The position numbers and the translations under genes were made by a program. DNA of 64,000 nucleotides from Frateuria_A sp051900535. GTDB lineage: Bacteria; Pseudomonadota; Gammaproteobacteria; Xanthomonadales; Rhodanobacteraceae. This document shows, piece by piece, positions 1-9,012 of the stretch. The DNA is taken from contig NZ_JBHZGI010000007.1 in NCBI RefSeq assembly GCF_051900535.1, positions 124,001 through 188,000 on the forward strand, written 5' to 3'. Below the pieces are notes generated by a model that was not told the origin of the DNA, did not search any database, and saw only the letters and a list, made by a program, of their open reading frames with translations. Position 1 is the first letter of the stretch, and each line of letters opens with the position of its first letter.

Positions 1-1
1 T

Positions 2-1933
2 TTGTTGGCGGTGATCTACGTCATGCGGCCGCTGGAATTCGCCGCTTTTCCGACGGTCGTGCTGATGGCGACGCTTTTACGTCTCGCCCTGAACATCGCC
101 TCGACCCGCGTGGTGCTGCTGCACGGCCACGACGGCCCGGGGGCGGCCGGCAAGGTGATCGAGGCGTTCGGCGAGTTCGTGATCGGCGGCAACTTCGCCG
201 TCGGCCTGGTGGTGTTCGCGATCCTGACCATCATCAACTTCGTGGTGGTCACCAAGGGCGCCACCCGCGTGTCGGAAGTGACCGCCCGCTTCACCCTGGA
301 CGCGATGCCCGGCAAGCAGATGGCGATCGACGCCGACCTCAACGCCGGCCTGCTCACCCAGGAGCAGGCCCGCGAGCGCCGCCAGGAAGTGCGCGAGGAA
401 GCGGACTTCTACGGCTCGATGGACGGTGCGTCCAAGTTCGTCCGCGGCGACGCCACCGCCGGCATCCTGATCCTCTTCATCAACATCATCGGCGGCTTCT
501 TCGTCGGCATGTTCCAGCACGGGCTGGGCGCCGGCGAATCAGCCAAGACCTACACGCTGCTGACCATCGGCGACGGCCTGGTCGCGCAGGTGCCGGCGCT
601 GATGCTCTCGATCGCCACCGCGGTGATCGTCACCCGCGTGTCCAAGTCGCAGGACATGGGCAAGCAGGTGATCGGCCAGGTGTTCGGCCAGCCGCGCGCG
701 CTGGCGGTGGCCGGCGCGGTGCTGGGCGTGATGGGCCTGATCCCGGGCATGCCGAACCTCGCCTTCCTGCTGCTGGGCGGTTGCTGCGGCGGTGCGGCCT
801 ACCTGATGATCAAGCGCGAGCGCGAGACGAAGGAAAAGCTGGCCGAGGCGATTGCCGAGCCGGCCGCCGCGCCTGCCATTCCCGCCGAGCGCATGGAACT
901 GGGCTGGGACGACGTCGCCAGCGTCGATCCGCTGGGCCTGGAGGTCGGCTACCGGCTGATCCCGCTGGTGGATACCCACCAGGGCGGCGAGCTGATGGGC
1001 CGGATCAAGTCGGTGCGGCGCAAGCTCTCGCAGGAATTCGGCTTCCTGGTGCCCGCGGTTCACATCCGCGACAACCTGGACCTGGGGCCCAACACCTACC
1101 GCGTCACCCTGATGGGCGTGCCGATGGGCGAGGCCGAGGTGCACAGCGAGCGTCTGATGGCGATCAACCCCGGCCGCGTGCACGGGCCGCTGCAGGGCAT
1201 CCAGACCAAGGACCCGGCGTTCGGCCTGGAAGCGGTGTGGATCGAACAAGGCCAGCGCGAGATGGCGCAGAGCCTGGGCTACACCGTGGTCGACCCGGCC
1301 ACCGTGGTGGCCACGCACCTGTCGCACATCCTGCAGACCCACGCGCACGAACTGATCAGCCACCAGGACGTGCAGCAGCTGCTCGACCGCCTGGCGCAGA
1401 CCGCGCCCAAGCTGGTCGAGGACCTCGTCCCCAAGCGCATGGCGCTGGGCGTGGTGGTCAAGGTGCTGCAGAACCTGCTGGCCGAGCGCGTGCCGATCCG
1501 CAACATGCGCACCATCGTCGAAACCTTGGCGGAGCACGCGGGCCAGAGTCAGGATCCCGGCATGCTCACCGCCGCCGTGCGCGTCGCGCTGGGCCGGCAG
1601 ATCGTGCAGGAGATCACGGGACTGGGCACCGAGGTGCCGGTCATCACGCTGGCGCCGGAGCTCGAGCAGATCCTCATGAACTCGCTCTCCGGCGGTGGCG
1701 TGGCTGGCGCGGCGGTCGAGCCGGGCCTGGCCGACCGCCTGCAGCAGAGCGTCGCCGACGCCGCGCGCCGCCAGGAAATGAGCGGCGAAGCGGCCGTATT
1801 GCTGGTCGCGCCGCAGCTTCGTCCCTGGCTCGCGCGCTTCACCCGCCACGTGGCACAGAACCTGCACGTACTGGCCTACAACGAGGTGCCGGACAACCGC
1901 AGGGTGCGGCTGGTCCAGGCGCTGGGACGTTAA
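2..1933 (+). CDS. flhA: Flagellar biosynthesis protein FlhA (5' end outside window)
   Basis: FlhA is the large inner-membrane export gate of the flagellar type III secretion system; its cytoplasmic ring docks chaperone-substrate complexes. The window opens inside the gene: 643 residues are visible of a family size near 690-700, so roughly 50 N-terminal residues are missing. Membrane segments fill the first ~280 residues and include the FHIPEP signature region (GNFAVGLVVF, then VTKGATRVSEV and DAMPGKQMAIDADLNAG). A linker with EAIAEPAAAPA leads into the conserved cytoplasmic domain, ending at TAA. flhF follows after a 111-base gap, the usual order in polar flagellates. The true start codon lies upstream of base 1. 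Confidence 0.97.
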   Translation: MLAVIYVMRPLEFAAFPTVVLMATLLRLALNIASTRVVLLHGHDGPGAAGKVIEAFGEFVIGGNFAVGLVVFAILTIINFVVVTKGATRVSEVTARFTLDAMPGKQMAIDADLNAGLLTQEQARERRQEVREEADFYGSMDGASKFVRGDATAGILILFINIIGGFFVGMFQHGLGAGESAKTYTLLTIGDGLVAQVPALMLSIATAVIVTRVSKSQDMGKQVIGQVFGQPRALAVAGAVLGVMGLIPGMPNLAFLLLGGCCGGAAYLMIKRERETKEKLAEAIAEPAAAPAIPAERMELGWDDVASVDPLGLEVGYRLIPLVDTHQGGELMGRIKSVRRKLSQEFGFLVPAVHIRDNLDLGPNTYRVTLMGVPMGEAEVHSERLMAINPGRVHGPLQGIQTKDPAFGLEAVWIEQGQREMAQSLGYTVVDPATVVATHLSHILQTHAHELISHQDVQQLLDRLAQTAPKLVEDLVPKRMALGVVVKVLQNLLAERVPIRNMRTIVETLAEHAGQSQDPGMLTAAVRVALGRQIVQEITGLGTEVPVITLAPELEQILMNSLSGGGVAGAAVEPGLADRLQQSVADAARRQEMSGEAAVLLVAPQLRPWLARFTRHVAQNLHVLAYNEVPDNRRVRLVQALGR

Positions 1934-2044
1934 AGGCCGGGAGACGGGCATCGTGATTCGCCAGTTGCACATGCAGACAGCGCTAGGCCTTCGGGCCGCC
2001 GCGGCGATGGACACGATGGCCGCCACCCGCTTGCGGAGCAGGCA

Positions 2045-3469
2045 ATGAAGATCAAACGTTTCGTGGCGCCGGACATGCGCCAGGCGATGCGCGAAGTGCG
2101 CGAGGAGCAGGGGCCCGATGCGGTGATCCTGTCCACGCGCAAGCTCGACGAAGGTATCGAAATCATCGCCGCCGTCGATTACGACGAGGCGCTGGTGCGT
2201 GAGGCGGCGCGCCATGGCGCGACCCCCGTGCCGGCCGCCGAGCCGCCGGCATTGCCGCCGCGCGCTGCCGCGGTGCCGCCGCCGGTGCGCGAGGCGCGCG
2301 TCGAAACGCTGGCGCCCGCCAATCGTCCGACACCGATCGAGAGCGCCCCGAAGGTCGCGGCCTTGATCGCGCCGGAGGAGAGAGAGCCGAAGCCGGTGCG
2401 TGCCGAAGCGCGCGCTCCGCACGTCGCGCCGCGCGCCCAGGCCGAAGGCCTGGTCCAGGCAAAGGCGCCACCGTCGCAACCGCAGCAGGCTTCCGAGGCT
2501 CCGGCCGAGCCGGCGGTCCATCCGCTGATCGAGCGCGCCGCGCAGGACACGGTGCGCATGCGCGCCGAGCTGTCCAGCCTGCGCGAGATGCTCGAGATGC
2601 AGCTCTCCAGCCTCGCCTGGAACGACATGGAACGCCGCCAGCCGATGCACACCCGCGTGCTGCGCGAACTGACCCGGCTCGGCATCGATGCCGACGTCGC
2701 CCGCGCGCTGGCCGATGAACTGCCGCCGCAGATGACGCCCGAACAGGCGCGCTACCTGCCGCTGGGCATGCTGAGCCGTGGCATCGCCGTCAGCGGCCGC
2801 GGCCGCTCGGACGAAGCCGGCGTCACCGCGCTGGTCGGCCCGACCGGCGTGGGCAAGACCACGACGCTGGCCAAGCTGGCCGCGCGCGCGGTGGTGCGCC
2901 ACGGCGCCTCGCAGGTCGCGCTGGTGAGCACCGACCACTACCGCATCGGCGCCGCCGCGCAGCTGGAGCACTACGGTCGCCTGCTCGGCGTGCGGGTGTA
3001 TCCGGCCTACGACGCGCAGAGCCTGCGCCAGGTACTGGAACTGCTGAAGGGCTGCCACACCGTGCTGGTCGACACCGCCGGCCTGGCCGGCAACGACCCG
3101 CGGCTGGCCGAACAACTGGAGGCACTGGGCGAGGCCGGCGAGCTGCGTGTCTGCCTGGTGCTGGCCGCCAATGCGCAGGCGCAGTCGCTCGAGGAAGCCG
3201 TGCGCGCCTACCTGCCGGCCAAGCCGCACGCGGCGATCCTGACCAAACTCGATGAGGCGCCCAGCCTCGGCGGCGCACTGTCGGTGCTGATCCGCCACCA
3301 GCTGGCGCTGGACTACACCACCGACGGCCAGCGCGTGCCCGAGGACATCGCTGCCGCCGATGCACGCCTCTTGGTGTGCCGCGCCGCGCAGGCGCTCAAG
3401 GGCAATGCGCCGGCCGCGGACGAGGCGGTGCTGGCCGAGCGTTTCGGGACGATGGTGGCCCAGGCATGA
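2045..3469 (+). CDS. flhF: Flagellar SRP-like GTPase FlhF
   Basis: FlhF is an SRP-family GTPase that places the flagellum, usually at a cell pole, by recruiting early basal-body parts. The 474-residue product starts MKIKRFVAPDM, typical of the family. It has an Ala/Pro-rich linker at about residues 60-160, then an N domain and a G domain. The P-loop GPTGVGKTTTLAKLA lies near residue 263, followed by STDHYRIGAAAQL and the DTAG motif; TKLDEA gives the guanine-recognition motif. The ATG follows GGAGCAGGCA. The stop overlaps the flhG start by ATGA, so translation is probably coupled. A single polar flagellum is the likely outcome (inference). Confidence 0.97.
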   Translation: MKIKRFVAPDMRQAMREVREEQGPDAVILSTRKLDEGIEIIAAVDYDEALVREAARHGATPVPAAEPPALPPRAAAVPPPVREARVETLAPANRPTPIESAPKVAALIAPEEREPKPVRAEARAPHVAPRAQAEGLVQAKAPPSQPQQASEAPAEPAVHPLIERAAQDTVRMRAELSSLREMLEMQLSSLAWNDMERRQPMHTRVLRELTRLGIDADVARALADELPPQMTPEQARYLPLGMLSRGIAVSGRGRSDEAGVTALVGPTGVGKTTTLAKLAARAVVRHGASQVALVSTDHYRIGAAAQLEHYGRLLGVRVYPAYDAQSLRQVLELLKGCHTVLVDTAGLAGNDPRLAEQLEALGEAGELRVCLVLAANAQAQSLEEAVRAYLPAKPHAAILTKLDEAPSLGGALSVLIRHQLALDYTTDGQRVPEDIAAADARLLVCRAAQALKGNAPAADEAVLAERFGTMVAQA

Positions 3470-4410
3470 GCGGAATCCTTGCAATGAATCAGGCGTGGGG
3501 CTTGAAAGACATGTTCAACGCGATCACGGGCGAGCGCGACAGCGCGCCGCCCGCACCGCACCGGCCGCACCAGGCGGCCAACGCAGGCGCGCCGCGCCGC
3601 CGCTGCCGCGCGATCGCGGTGGCCGGCGGCAAGGGCGGGGTGGGCAAGACCACCGTGGCGGTCAACCTGGGCATGAGCCTGGCGATGGCCGGGCGCGAGG
3701 TCATGCTGCTGGACGCCGACATGGGCCTGGCCAACGTCGACGTGCTGCTCGGCCTGGCGCCCTCGCGCCACCTGGGCCACCTGCTGGACGGCACGGCCAC
3801 GCTGGAAGAATTGGTACTGGACGCCCCGCACGGGCTGAAGGTTATCCCCGGCGGCTCCGGCGCGCGGCGCCTGGCGCAGCTGGGCAACGGCGAGCATGCC
3901 GCGGTGATCCGCGCGTTCGACGAGTTGCCGCGGCCGCCCGACTACCTGCTGGTCGACACCGCCGCGGGCCTGTCGGACAACGTGGCGATGTTCGCCGCGG
4001 CGGCCGACGACGTGGTGCTGGTGGTCTGCGACGAGCCGGCCTCGCTCACCGACGCCTACGCGTTGATCAAGGTCCTCTCCCGCGACTTCGGCGTGCGTCG
4101 CTTCCGCTTCGTCGCCAACCTGGTGCGCAACCTGGGCGAGGCCCGCGCGCTGCACCAGAAGCTGGCCAAGGTCAGCGACCGCTTCCTGGACGTGGTGCTG
4201 GACTTCATGGGTTTCGTGCCGCAGGACGAGCGGCTCAAGCAGGCCATCCGGCGCCAGAACGCGGTGGTGGACATGTGGCCGGCGGCGCGTTCGTCGCAGG
4301 CATTCAAGCAATTGGCAGGTGCGGTCGATAACTGGGAGGAACCCGCGCGCGCGGGCCTGGACCGCATCGCATTTTTCGGTGGCCAGGCCGTGACGGCGTC
4401 GGGGTGGTGA
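3466..4410 (+). CDS. flhG: MinD-like ATPase FlhG (FleN), flagellar number regulator
   Basis: FlhG is a MinD/ParA-type ATPase that limits flagellar number, stimulates the FlhF GTPase and, in pseudomonads, restrains the master regulator FleQ. The 314-residue protein begins with a short activator helix containing NQAWGLKDMF, which fits the DQAxxLR motif known to activate FlhF. The deviant Walker A GGKGGVGKTTVAVNLG lies near residue 53, followed by LLDADMGLANVDVLLG and VDTAAGLS. I chose the ATG that overlaps the flhF stop (ATGA). An internal ATG at 3484 would still keep the activator helix. fliA follows two bases after the stop. Confidence 0.95.
   Translation: MSGILAMNQAWGLKDMFNAITGERDSAPPAPHRPHQAANAGAPRRRCRAIAVAGGKGGVGKTTVAVNLGMSLAMAGREVMLLDADMGLANVDVLLGLAPSRHLGHLLDGTATLEELVLDAPHGLKVIPGGSGARRLAQLGNGEHAAVIRAFDELPRPPDYLLVDTAAGLSDNVAMFAAAADDVVLVVCDEPASLTDAYALIKVLSRDFGVRRFRFVANLVRNLGEARALHQKLAKVSDRFLDVVLDFMGFVPQDERLKQAIRRQNAVVDMWPAARSSQAFKQLAGAVDNWEEPARAGLDRIAFFGGQAVTASGW
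4304..4331 (+). promoter_or_regulatory. Weak FliA-type promoter candidate ahead of fliA
   Basis: TCAAG at 4304 and GTCGATAA at 4324-4331 match the sigma-28 consensus (TAAA or TCAA, 15 bases, GCCGATAA) with one mismatch in the -10 box and a 16-base spacer. The site is inside the end of flhG, about 80 bases before the fliA ATG, so it would give fliA autoregulation. It is only a pattern match within coding sequence. Confidence 0.35.
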
Positions 4411-4411
4411 C

Positions 4412-5218
4412 ATGAGCGTGGCATCGGAATATCTCCAGCTGCAAAAACAGAGTGCAGATGAGTTGGTGCGCCAGCACGCGCCACTGGTGCGTCGTATTGC
4501 CTATCACCTGATGGGTCGTCTTCCCCCCAGCGTGGACGTGGGCGACCTGATCCAGTCCGGCATGATCGGCCTCCTCGAGGCCGCGCGGCACTACGCCACC
4601 GACCGCGCCGCCAGCTTCGAGACCTACGCCGGCATCCGCATCCGCGGGGCCATGCTGGACGAACTGCGCAAGACCGACTGGACCCCGCGCTCGGTGCATC
4701 GCAAGGTGCGCGAAGTCGCCGAGGTGGTGCGCCAGATCGAGATCGAGACCGGCGCCGACGCCGAAGATGCCGAAGTCATCAAGCGCCTCGGCGTGAGCGC
4801 GGAGGACTATCACCAGATCCTCGCAGACGCCGCCAGCGCGCGCCTGCTCAGCCTCACCGCGCCGGACGACGGCGACGGCGCGCCGGCTTTCGACGTGGTC
4901 GACCAGGGGGCCTTGGGGCCGGCCGAGAGCATCGAGCAGGAGGGCCTGCGCCAGGCTTTGATCGACGGCATCTCCGGCCTGCCCGAGCGCGAGCAGCTGG
5001 TCATGTCGCTGTACTACGAGCAGGAATTGAACCTCAAGGAAATCGGCGCCGTGCTCGGCGTGACCGAGTCGCGCGTGTGCCAGATCCATGGCCAGGCGAT
5101 CGTGCGGCTGCGTGCGCGCATGGGCGACTGGCGCGACGGCGTGCAGGGGGAGCCGGAAACCGGCACCCGCAAGGGCAAGGGCCGCCGCGCTTCCTCCGAC
5201 CGTTCCGTCTCCCGCTGA
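4412..5218 (+). CDS. fliA: RNA polymerase sigma-28 factor FliA
   Basis: FliA directs RNA polymerase to late flagellar and chemotaxis promoters and is held by FlgM until the hook is finished. The 268-residue product has region 2 (HAPLVRRIAYHLMGRLPPSVDVGDLIQSGMIGLLEA, split across residues ~24-60), the FETYAGIRIRGAMLDELR segment, region 3, and region 4 with the helix-turn-helix LKEIGAVLGVTESRVCQIH. It is about 30 residues longer than the E. coli protein because of a basic Lys/Arg/Ser-rich tail. It sits two bases after flhG. Matching promoters are visible in this window upstream of the second chemotaxis operon. Confidence 0.96.
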   Translation: MSVASEYLQLQKQSADELVRQHAPLVRRIAYHLMGRLPPSVDVGDLIQSGMIGLLEAARHYATDRAASFETYAGIRIRGAMLDELRKTDWTPRSVHRKVREVAEVVRQIEIETGADAEDAEVIKRLGVSAEDYHQILADAASARLLSLTAPDDGDGAPAFDVVDQGALGPAESIEQEGLRQALIDGISGLPEREQLVMSLYYEQELNLKEIGAVLGVTESRVCQIHGQAIVRLRARMGDWRDGVQGEPETGTRKGKGRRASSDRSVSR

Positions 5219-5267
5219 CCCCTTCGACTTCCGACCCTTCGATCCCCATTCCCTACCAGAGGAACCA

Positions 5268-5675
5268 ATGGACAAGAACATGAAAATCCTCGTGGTGGAC
5301 GATTTCTCCACCATGCGGCGCATCGTCAGGAACCTGCTGGTGGAGCTGGGCTTCACCAACACGCTGATCCAGGAAGCCGACGACGGCAACAACGCGCTGA
5401 CCATGCTCAAGAGCCAGCCGTTCGACATGGTCGTGACCGACTGGAACATGCCCAACATGACCGGCATCGACCTGCTGCGCGCGATCCGCGCCGAGCCCTC
5501 GCTCAAGGGCCTGCCGGTGCTGATGGTCACGGCGGAGAACAACCGCGACCAGATCATCGCCGCGGCCCAGGCGGGCGTGAACGGCTACATCGTCAAGCCG
5601 TTCAACGCGGTCACGCTGAAGGAGAAGCTCACCAAGATCTTCGAGCGCCTCGCCGCCGCGGGGGCCAGCGCATGA
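5268..5675 (+). CDS. cheY: Chemotaxis response regulator CheY (first copy)
   Basis: CheY is the diffusible single-domain regulator that, once phosphorylated by CheA, binds the flagellar switch. The 135-residue receiver starts MDKNMKILVVDDFSTMRRIV. The acidic pair is D11/D12, the phosphoacceptor is D58 in VVTDWNMPNMTG, the switch threonine is in MVTAE, and the lysine is in VKPF. The ATG at 5268 follows the Shine-Dalgarno sequence AGAGGA; in-frame sequence further upstream lies inside fliA and is not used. cheZ starts inside its stop codon (ATGA). Residues MTAENNR resemble enteric CheY more closely than the second copy at 15128 does. Confidence 0.96.
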   Translation: MDKNMKILVVDDFSTMRRIVRNLLVELGFTNTLIQEADDGNNALTMLKSQPFDMVVTDWNMPNMTGIDLLRAIRAEPSLKGLPVLMVTAENNRDQIIAAAQAGVNGYIVKPFNAVTLKEKLTKIFERLAAAGASA

Positions 5676-6313
5676 GCGCCGTGCTTTCCACCTTCGACGA
5701 AACCGCGCTGCCGCAGGAGCTGCAGAACCTGCTCAACAGCGAAGACGGCGCCGCGTTCGAGCACGCGCTCGATGCACTGGTGCGCCAGCGCGAGCAGCAC
5801 CTGTTCCGCGCGCTGGGCCTGCTCGCGCGCGACCTGCATGGCGCGGTCAGCCGGCTCGGCAACGACCTGGCGCACGAAGGCGTGCCGGGCAGGGTCGCCG
5901 ACGTGCGCAAACATCTGAACGACGTGCTGGAGATGAGCGCCCAGGCGGCCCATCGCAGCATCGATTTCGCCGAACGCATGAGCCCCGAGGCCGACGCGCT
6001 GGCGCAGAGCGCCGAACAGGTGCTCGCCTCGGCCGCCCCGTACGATCCGGTCGCGGACCTGGCGCGCCAGGCCGGCAACTTCGCCGGCGCCTGCCGCGAA
6101 GGCCTCAACGACATGGTGATGGCGCAGTCCTGGCAGGACCTCTCCGGCCAGCGCATCAAGAAGGTGGTCAATTTCATCGAGTCGGTGGAGTCGTCGCTGC
6201 TGGAGCTGGTCCGCCTGACCGGCGCGCTGTCCGGGCGCGAGCCGCCGCCGGTGGTGGAGAAGATCTCCGGCCAGGACGAGGCGGACCGGCTGCTCAGCGA
6301 ATTCGGCTTCTGA
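5672..6313 (+). CDS. cheZ: CheY-P phosphatase CheZ
   Basis: CheZ speeds dephosphorylation of CheY-P. The 213-residue protein is mostly helical and carries the conserved active-site segment MAQSWQDLSGQRIKKV near residues 150-165 (AQDFQDLTGQ in E. coli). It ends with a CheY-binding peptide, QDEADRLLSEFGF, closely matching the enteric C-terminus. It overlaps cheY by ATGA, and a cheA follows 10 bases after the stop. A CheZ next to this CheY marks the pair as the motor-output branch (inference from family knowledge). Confidence 0.95.
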   Translation: MSAVLSTFDETALPQELQNLLNSEDGAAFEHALDALVRQREQHLFRALGLLARDLHGAVSRLGNDLAHEGVPGRVADVRKHLNDVLEMSAQAAHRSIDFAERMSPEADALAQSAEQVLASAAPYDPVADLARQAGNFAGACREGLNDMVMAQSWQDLSGQRIKKVVNFIESVESSLLELVRLTGALSGREPPPVVEKISGQDEADRLLSEFGF

Positions 6314-6323
6314 GCGCGGCGGG

Positions 6324-8270
6324 ATGAGCATGGATCCCTCGCTCGACGCCGAACTGCGCGACGATTTCCTGGTCGAGGCCGGGGAACTGGTCGAGCGCCT
6401 GTCGGAACAGCTGGTCGAGCTGGAGGCCAGCCCGCGCGACGCCGACCTGCTCAACGCGGTGTTCCGCGCGTTCCACACGGTCAAGGGTGGCGCGGGTTTC
6501 CTCGCCATCGAGCCGATGGTGCAGCTGTGCCATCACGCCGAGGACCTGCTCAACGTCGCCCGCAACGGCGCGCTGGTGCTCGATTCGGCCAGGATGGATG
6601 CGCTGCTGGAAGCGCTGGACCTGCTCAACGCGATGATGGATGCGCTGCGTGGCGGCGCCGCGATGGCCATGCCGCCGCCGGCGCTGCTCAAGCGGCTGAC
6701 GCCGGGCGCCGTGGCGCCCGCACCTGCACCCGCCCCGGTGGCGGCGCCGGCCCCCGCGCCGGCCGACGGCAGCATCGACGACAGCGAATTCGAAGCGCTC
6801 CTGGACAGCCTGTACGGCACGGCGGCACCAGGCACGGTCGCGCCGGCGCCTCCGGCGCCTGCGACCATCAACGACGACGAGTTCGAGGCGCTGCTGGACA
6901 ACCTGCACGGCACGGGAGCGCCCGGCGCCACCGCCGCGCCGGCACCGAGCACGACCATCGGGGACGACGAGTTCGAGGCACTGCTCGACAACCTGCACGG
7001 CAAGGGCGGCACGCCCGGCGCCGCGCAGACGCCGGCTTCGGTACCGGCCCCGGCGCCCGCTCCGGCACCGGCACCGGCCCGTGCCGCCGCGCCCGCCGAG
7101 ACCAGCGTGCGTGTCGACACGGGCCGGCTCGACGCGCTGGTCAATCGTGCCGGCGAACTGGTGCTGGTCCGCAATCGCCTGCAGAGCCTGGCCCAGAAGA
7201 GCGGCGACGAAATGCTGGCGCAGGCCGCGGCTGAACTGGACCGGGTCGCCGACGAGATGCAGGGCGCGGTGCTGTCCATGCGCATGCAGCCGGTCGGCCG
7301 CCTGTTCCAGCGCTTTCCGCGCATCGTGCGCGACCTCGCCCGCCAATTGGGCAAGGAAGTGGACCTGGTCACCGAAGGCGAGGGCACCGATCTGGATCGC
7401 AGCCTGGTCGAGGCGCTCGCCGATCCTCTGATCCACCTGTTGCGCAACGCACTGGACCACGGGCTGGAGATGCCCGAGGAGCGCGTCAAGGTCGGCAAGT
7501 CGCGTCGCGGCAAGGTGCGCCTGTCCGCCAGCCAGCGCGGCGAGCGCATCGTCATCGCGGTGAGCGACGACGGCCACGGCATGAACCCCGAAGTGCTCAA
7601 GCGCAAGGCGGTCGAGAAGGGCGTGATCGACGAGGCCCAGGCCGCGCGCCTGAGCGAGAACGAGTGCTACGAGCTGATTTTCCGCCCGGGCTTTTCCACC
7701 GCCGCGCAGATTTCCGACATCTCCGGCCGCGGCGTCGGCATGGACGTGGTCAAGACGCGCGTGGCCGAACTAGGTGGCACCCTGCAGGTGCGCTCGAAGC
7801 TCGGCCAGGGCAGCGAATTGCAGCTGACCGTGCCGCTGACCCTGGCGATCCTGCGCGTGCTGATGGTGCGCGTGGGGCCGCGCCTGTTCGCGCTGCCGCT
7901 GTCCAACGTGGAGGAAGTGTTCGAACTGTCGGCCGGCCAGGACCGCATGCTCGATGGCCGGCTGGTCGCCAACCACCGCGGCCGGGCCTTGCCGCTGGGC
8001 GATCTGGCCGGTTGGGCCGGCGTGGTCGGCGCGGCGCCGCGCCACGTGGTGGTGCTGCACATCGGCCACCAGCGCATCGGCTGCCTGGTGCACGAGGTGC
8101 TCGGCCGCGAGGACGTCATGGCAAAGCCGCTGGGCCCGTTGTTCGAGGGCCTGCCGGGCATCGCCGGCGCCACTGTCACCGGCGACGGTGCCCTGGCGCT
8201 GGTGCTGGACCTGGCCGGGCTGGCCGACGACGGCGGGCAGCTCCTGCCGTCACTGAGGGCGGCGGGCTGA
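6324..8270 (+). CDS. cheA: Chemotaxis histidine kinase CheA (first copy, repeated linker motif)
   Basis: CheA is the receptor-coupled kinase that phosphorylates CheY and CheB. The 648-residue protein has an Hpt (P1) domain with phospho-acceptor H51 in FRAFHTVKGGAGFL. A Pro/Ala-rich linker spans residues ~120-255. It is followed by the dimerisation domain (RLDALVNRAGELVL), the ATPase domain (N box HLLRNALDHGLE from ~371, SDDGHGMN, GRGVGMDVV) and a CheW-like P5 domain. No clear P2 domain is visible. Instead the linker holds three copies of a DDEFEALLDNLHG-type motif at about residues 150-165, 181-196 and 211-226, recalling the linker segment that docks ParP in Vibrio CheA (inference). motC follows one base later. 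Confidence 0.95.
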   Translation: MSMDPSLDAELRDDFLVEAGELVERLSEQLVELEASPRDADLLNAVFRAFHTVKGGAGFLAIEPMVQLCHHAEDLLNVARNGALVLDSARMDALLEALDLLNAMMDALRGGAAMAMPPPALLKRLTPGAVAPAPAPAPVAAPAPAPADGSIDDSEFEALLDSLYGTAAPGTVAPAPPAPATINDDEFEALLDNLHGTGAPGATAAPAPSTTIGDDEFEALLDNLHGKGGTPGAAQTPASVPAPAPAPAPAPARAAAPAETSVRVDTGRLDALVNRAGELVLVRNRLQSLAQKSGDEMLAQAAAELDRVADEMQGAVLSMRMQPVGRLFQRFPRIVRDLARQLGKEVDLVTEGEGTDLDRSLVEALADPLIHLLRNALDHGLEMPEERVKVGKSRRGKVRLSASQRGERIVIAVSDDGHGMNPEVLKRKAVEKGVIDEAQAARLSENECYELIFRPGFSTAAQISDISGRGVGMDVVKTRVAELGGTLQVRSKLGQGSELQLTVPLTLAILRVLMVRVGPRLFALPLSNVEEVFELSAGQDRMLDGRLVANHRGRALPLGDLAGWAGVVGAAPRHVVVLHIGHQRIGCLVHEVLGREDVMAKPLGPLFEGLPGIAGATVTGDGALALVLDLAGLADDGGQLLPSLRAAG

Positions 8271-8271
8271 C

Positions 8272-9012
8272 ATGGACGTGGTGAGCCTCGTCGGCACGAT
8301 CCTGGCCTTCCTGGTCATCATCGTCGGCACCATCCTCAAAGGCTCCACGGTCGGCGCGCTGGTCAATCCCGCCGCGTTCGTGATCGTCTTCGCCGGCACC
8401 ATCGCCGCCCTGATGGTGCAGACGCCCGGCAGCGTGCTCAAGCGCGCGCTGGGCATGTTGCCGATGGTCTACCGCCCACCGGTGTTCCAGCCCTCGGACC
8501 TGATCGCCCGGATCATCGGCTGGAGCGAGATCTCCCGCCGGCAGGGCCTGCTCGGCCTCGAGCCGAGGATCGACGAGGAAAGCGACGGCTTCGTGCGCAA
8601 GGGCCTGCAGATGCTGGTCGACGGCGGCGAACCTGACGCGATCCGAGGCGTGCTGGAGGTCGAGATGGAGGCGCGCGAGCACAACGAGCTGGTCGCGGCC
8701 AAGGTGTTCGAGAACGCCGGCATCTACTCGCCCACCATGGGCATCATCGGCGCCGTGATGGGGTTGATGGCGGTGATGCAGAACCTCGCCGATCCCAGCA
8801 AGCTGGGTCACGGCATCGCCGCGGCTTTTGTCGCCACCATCTACGGCGTGGCGCTGGCCAACCTCCTCATGCTGCCGATGTCCGCGCGACTGAAGGGCCT
8901 GGTGCGCAAGCAGACGCAGATGCGCGAGATCCTCGTCGAGGGCCTGGTGTCGATCGCCGAAGGGGACAACCCGCGGCAGATCGAGGCCAAGCTGCAGGGG
9001 TATCTGTCGTGA
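8272..9012 (+). CDS. motC: Flagellar motor stator subunit MotC (MotA/PomA family)
   Basis: This is the ion-channel stator component that pairs with MotD/MotB and turns the rotor. The 246-residue protein has four membrane segments: residues ~1-20 (VSLVGTILAFLVIIVG), ~30-50, and the pair around GIYSPTMGIIGAVMGLMAVM and AAAFVATIYGVALANLLMLP. The cytoplasmic loop between helices 2 and 3 carries Arg/Glu residues of the rotor-contact type. Its position right after cheA matches the motC-motD pair of pseudomonads and xanthomonads, which usually accompanies a separate motAB pair elsewhere. The stop overlaps the next start (GTGA). Confidence 0.9.
   Translation: MDVVSLVGTILAFLVIIVGTILKGSTVGALVNPAAFVIVFAGTIAALMVQTPGSVLKRALGMLPMVYRPPVFQPSDLIARIIGWSEISRRQGLLGLEPRIDEESDGFVRKGLQMLVDGGEPDAIRGVLEVEMEAREHNELVAAKVFENAGIYSPTMGIIGAVMGLMAVMQNLADPSKLGHGIAAAFVATIYGVALANLLMLPMSARLKGLVRKQTQMREILVEGLVSIAEGDNPRQIEAKLQGYLS

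Noticed and set aside
1934..2044. A sigma-54 promoter in the flhA-flhF gap (TTGCA present)
   Set aside because: The GG and GC elements are not at the required 10-base distance.
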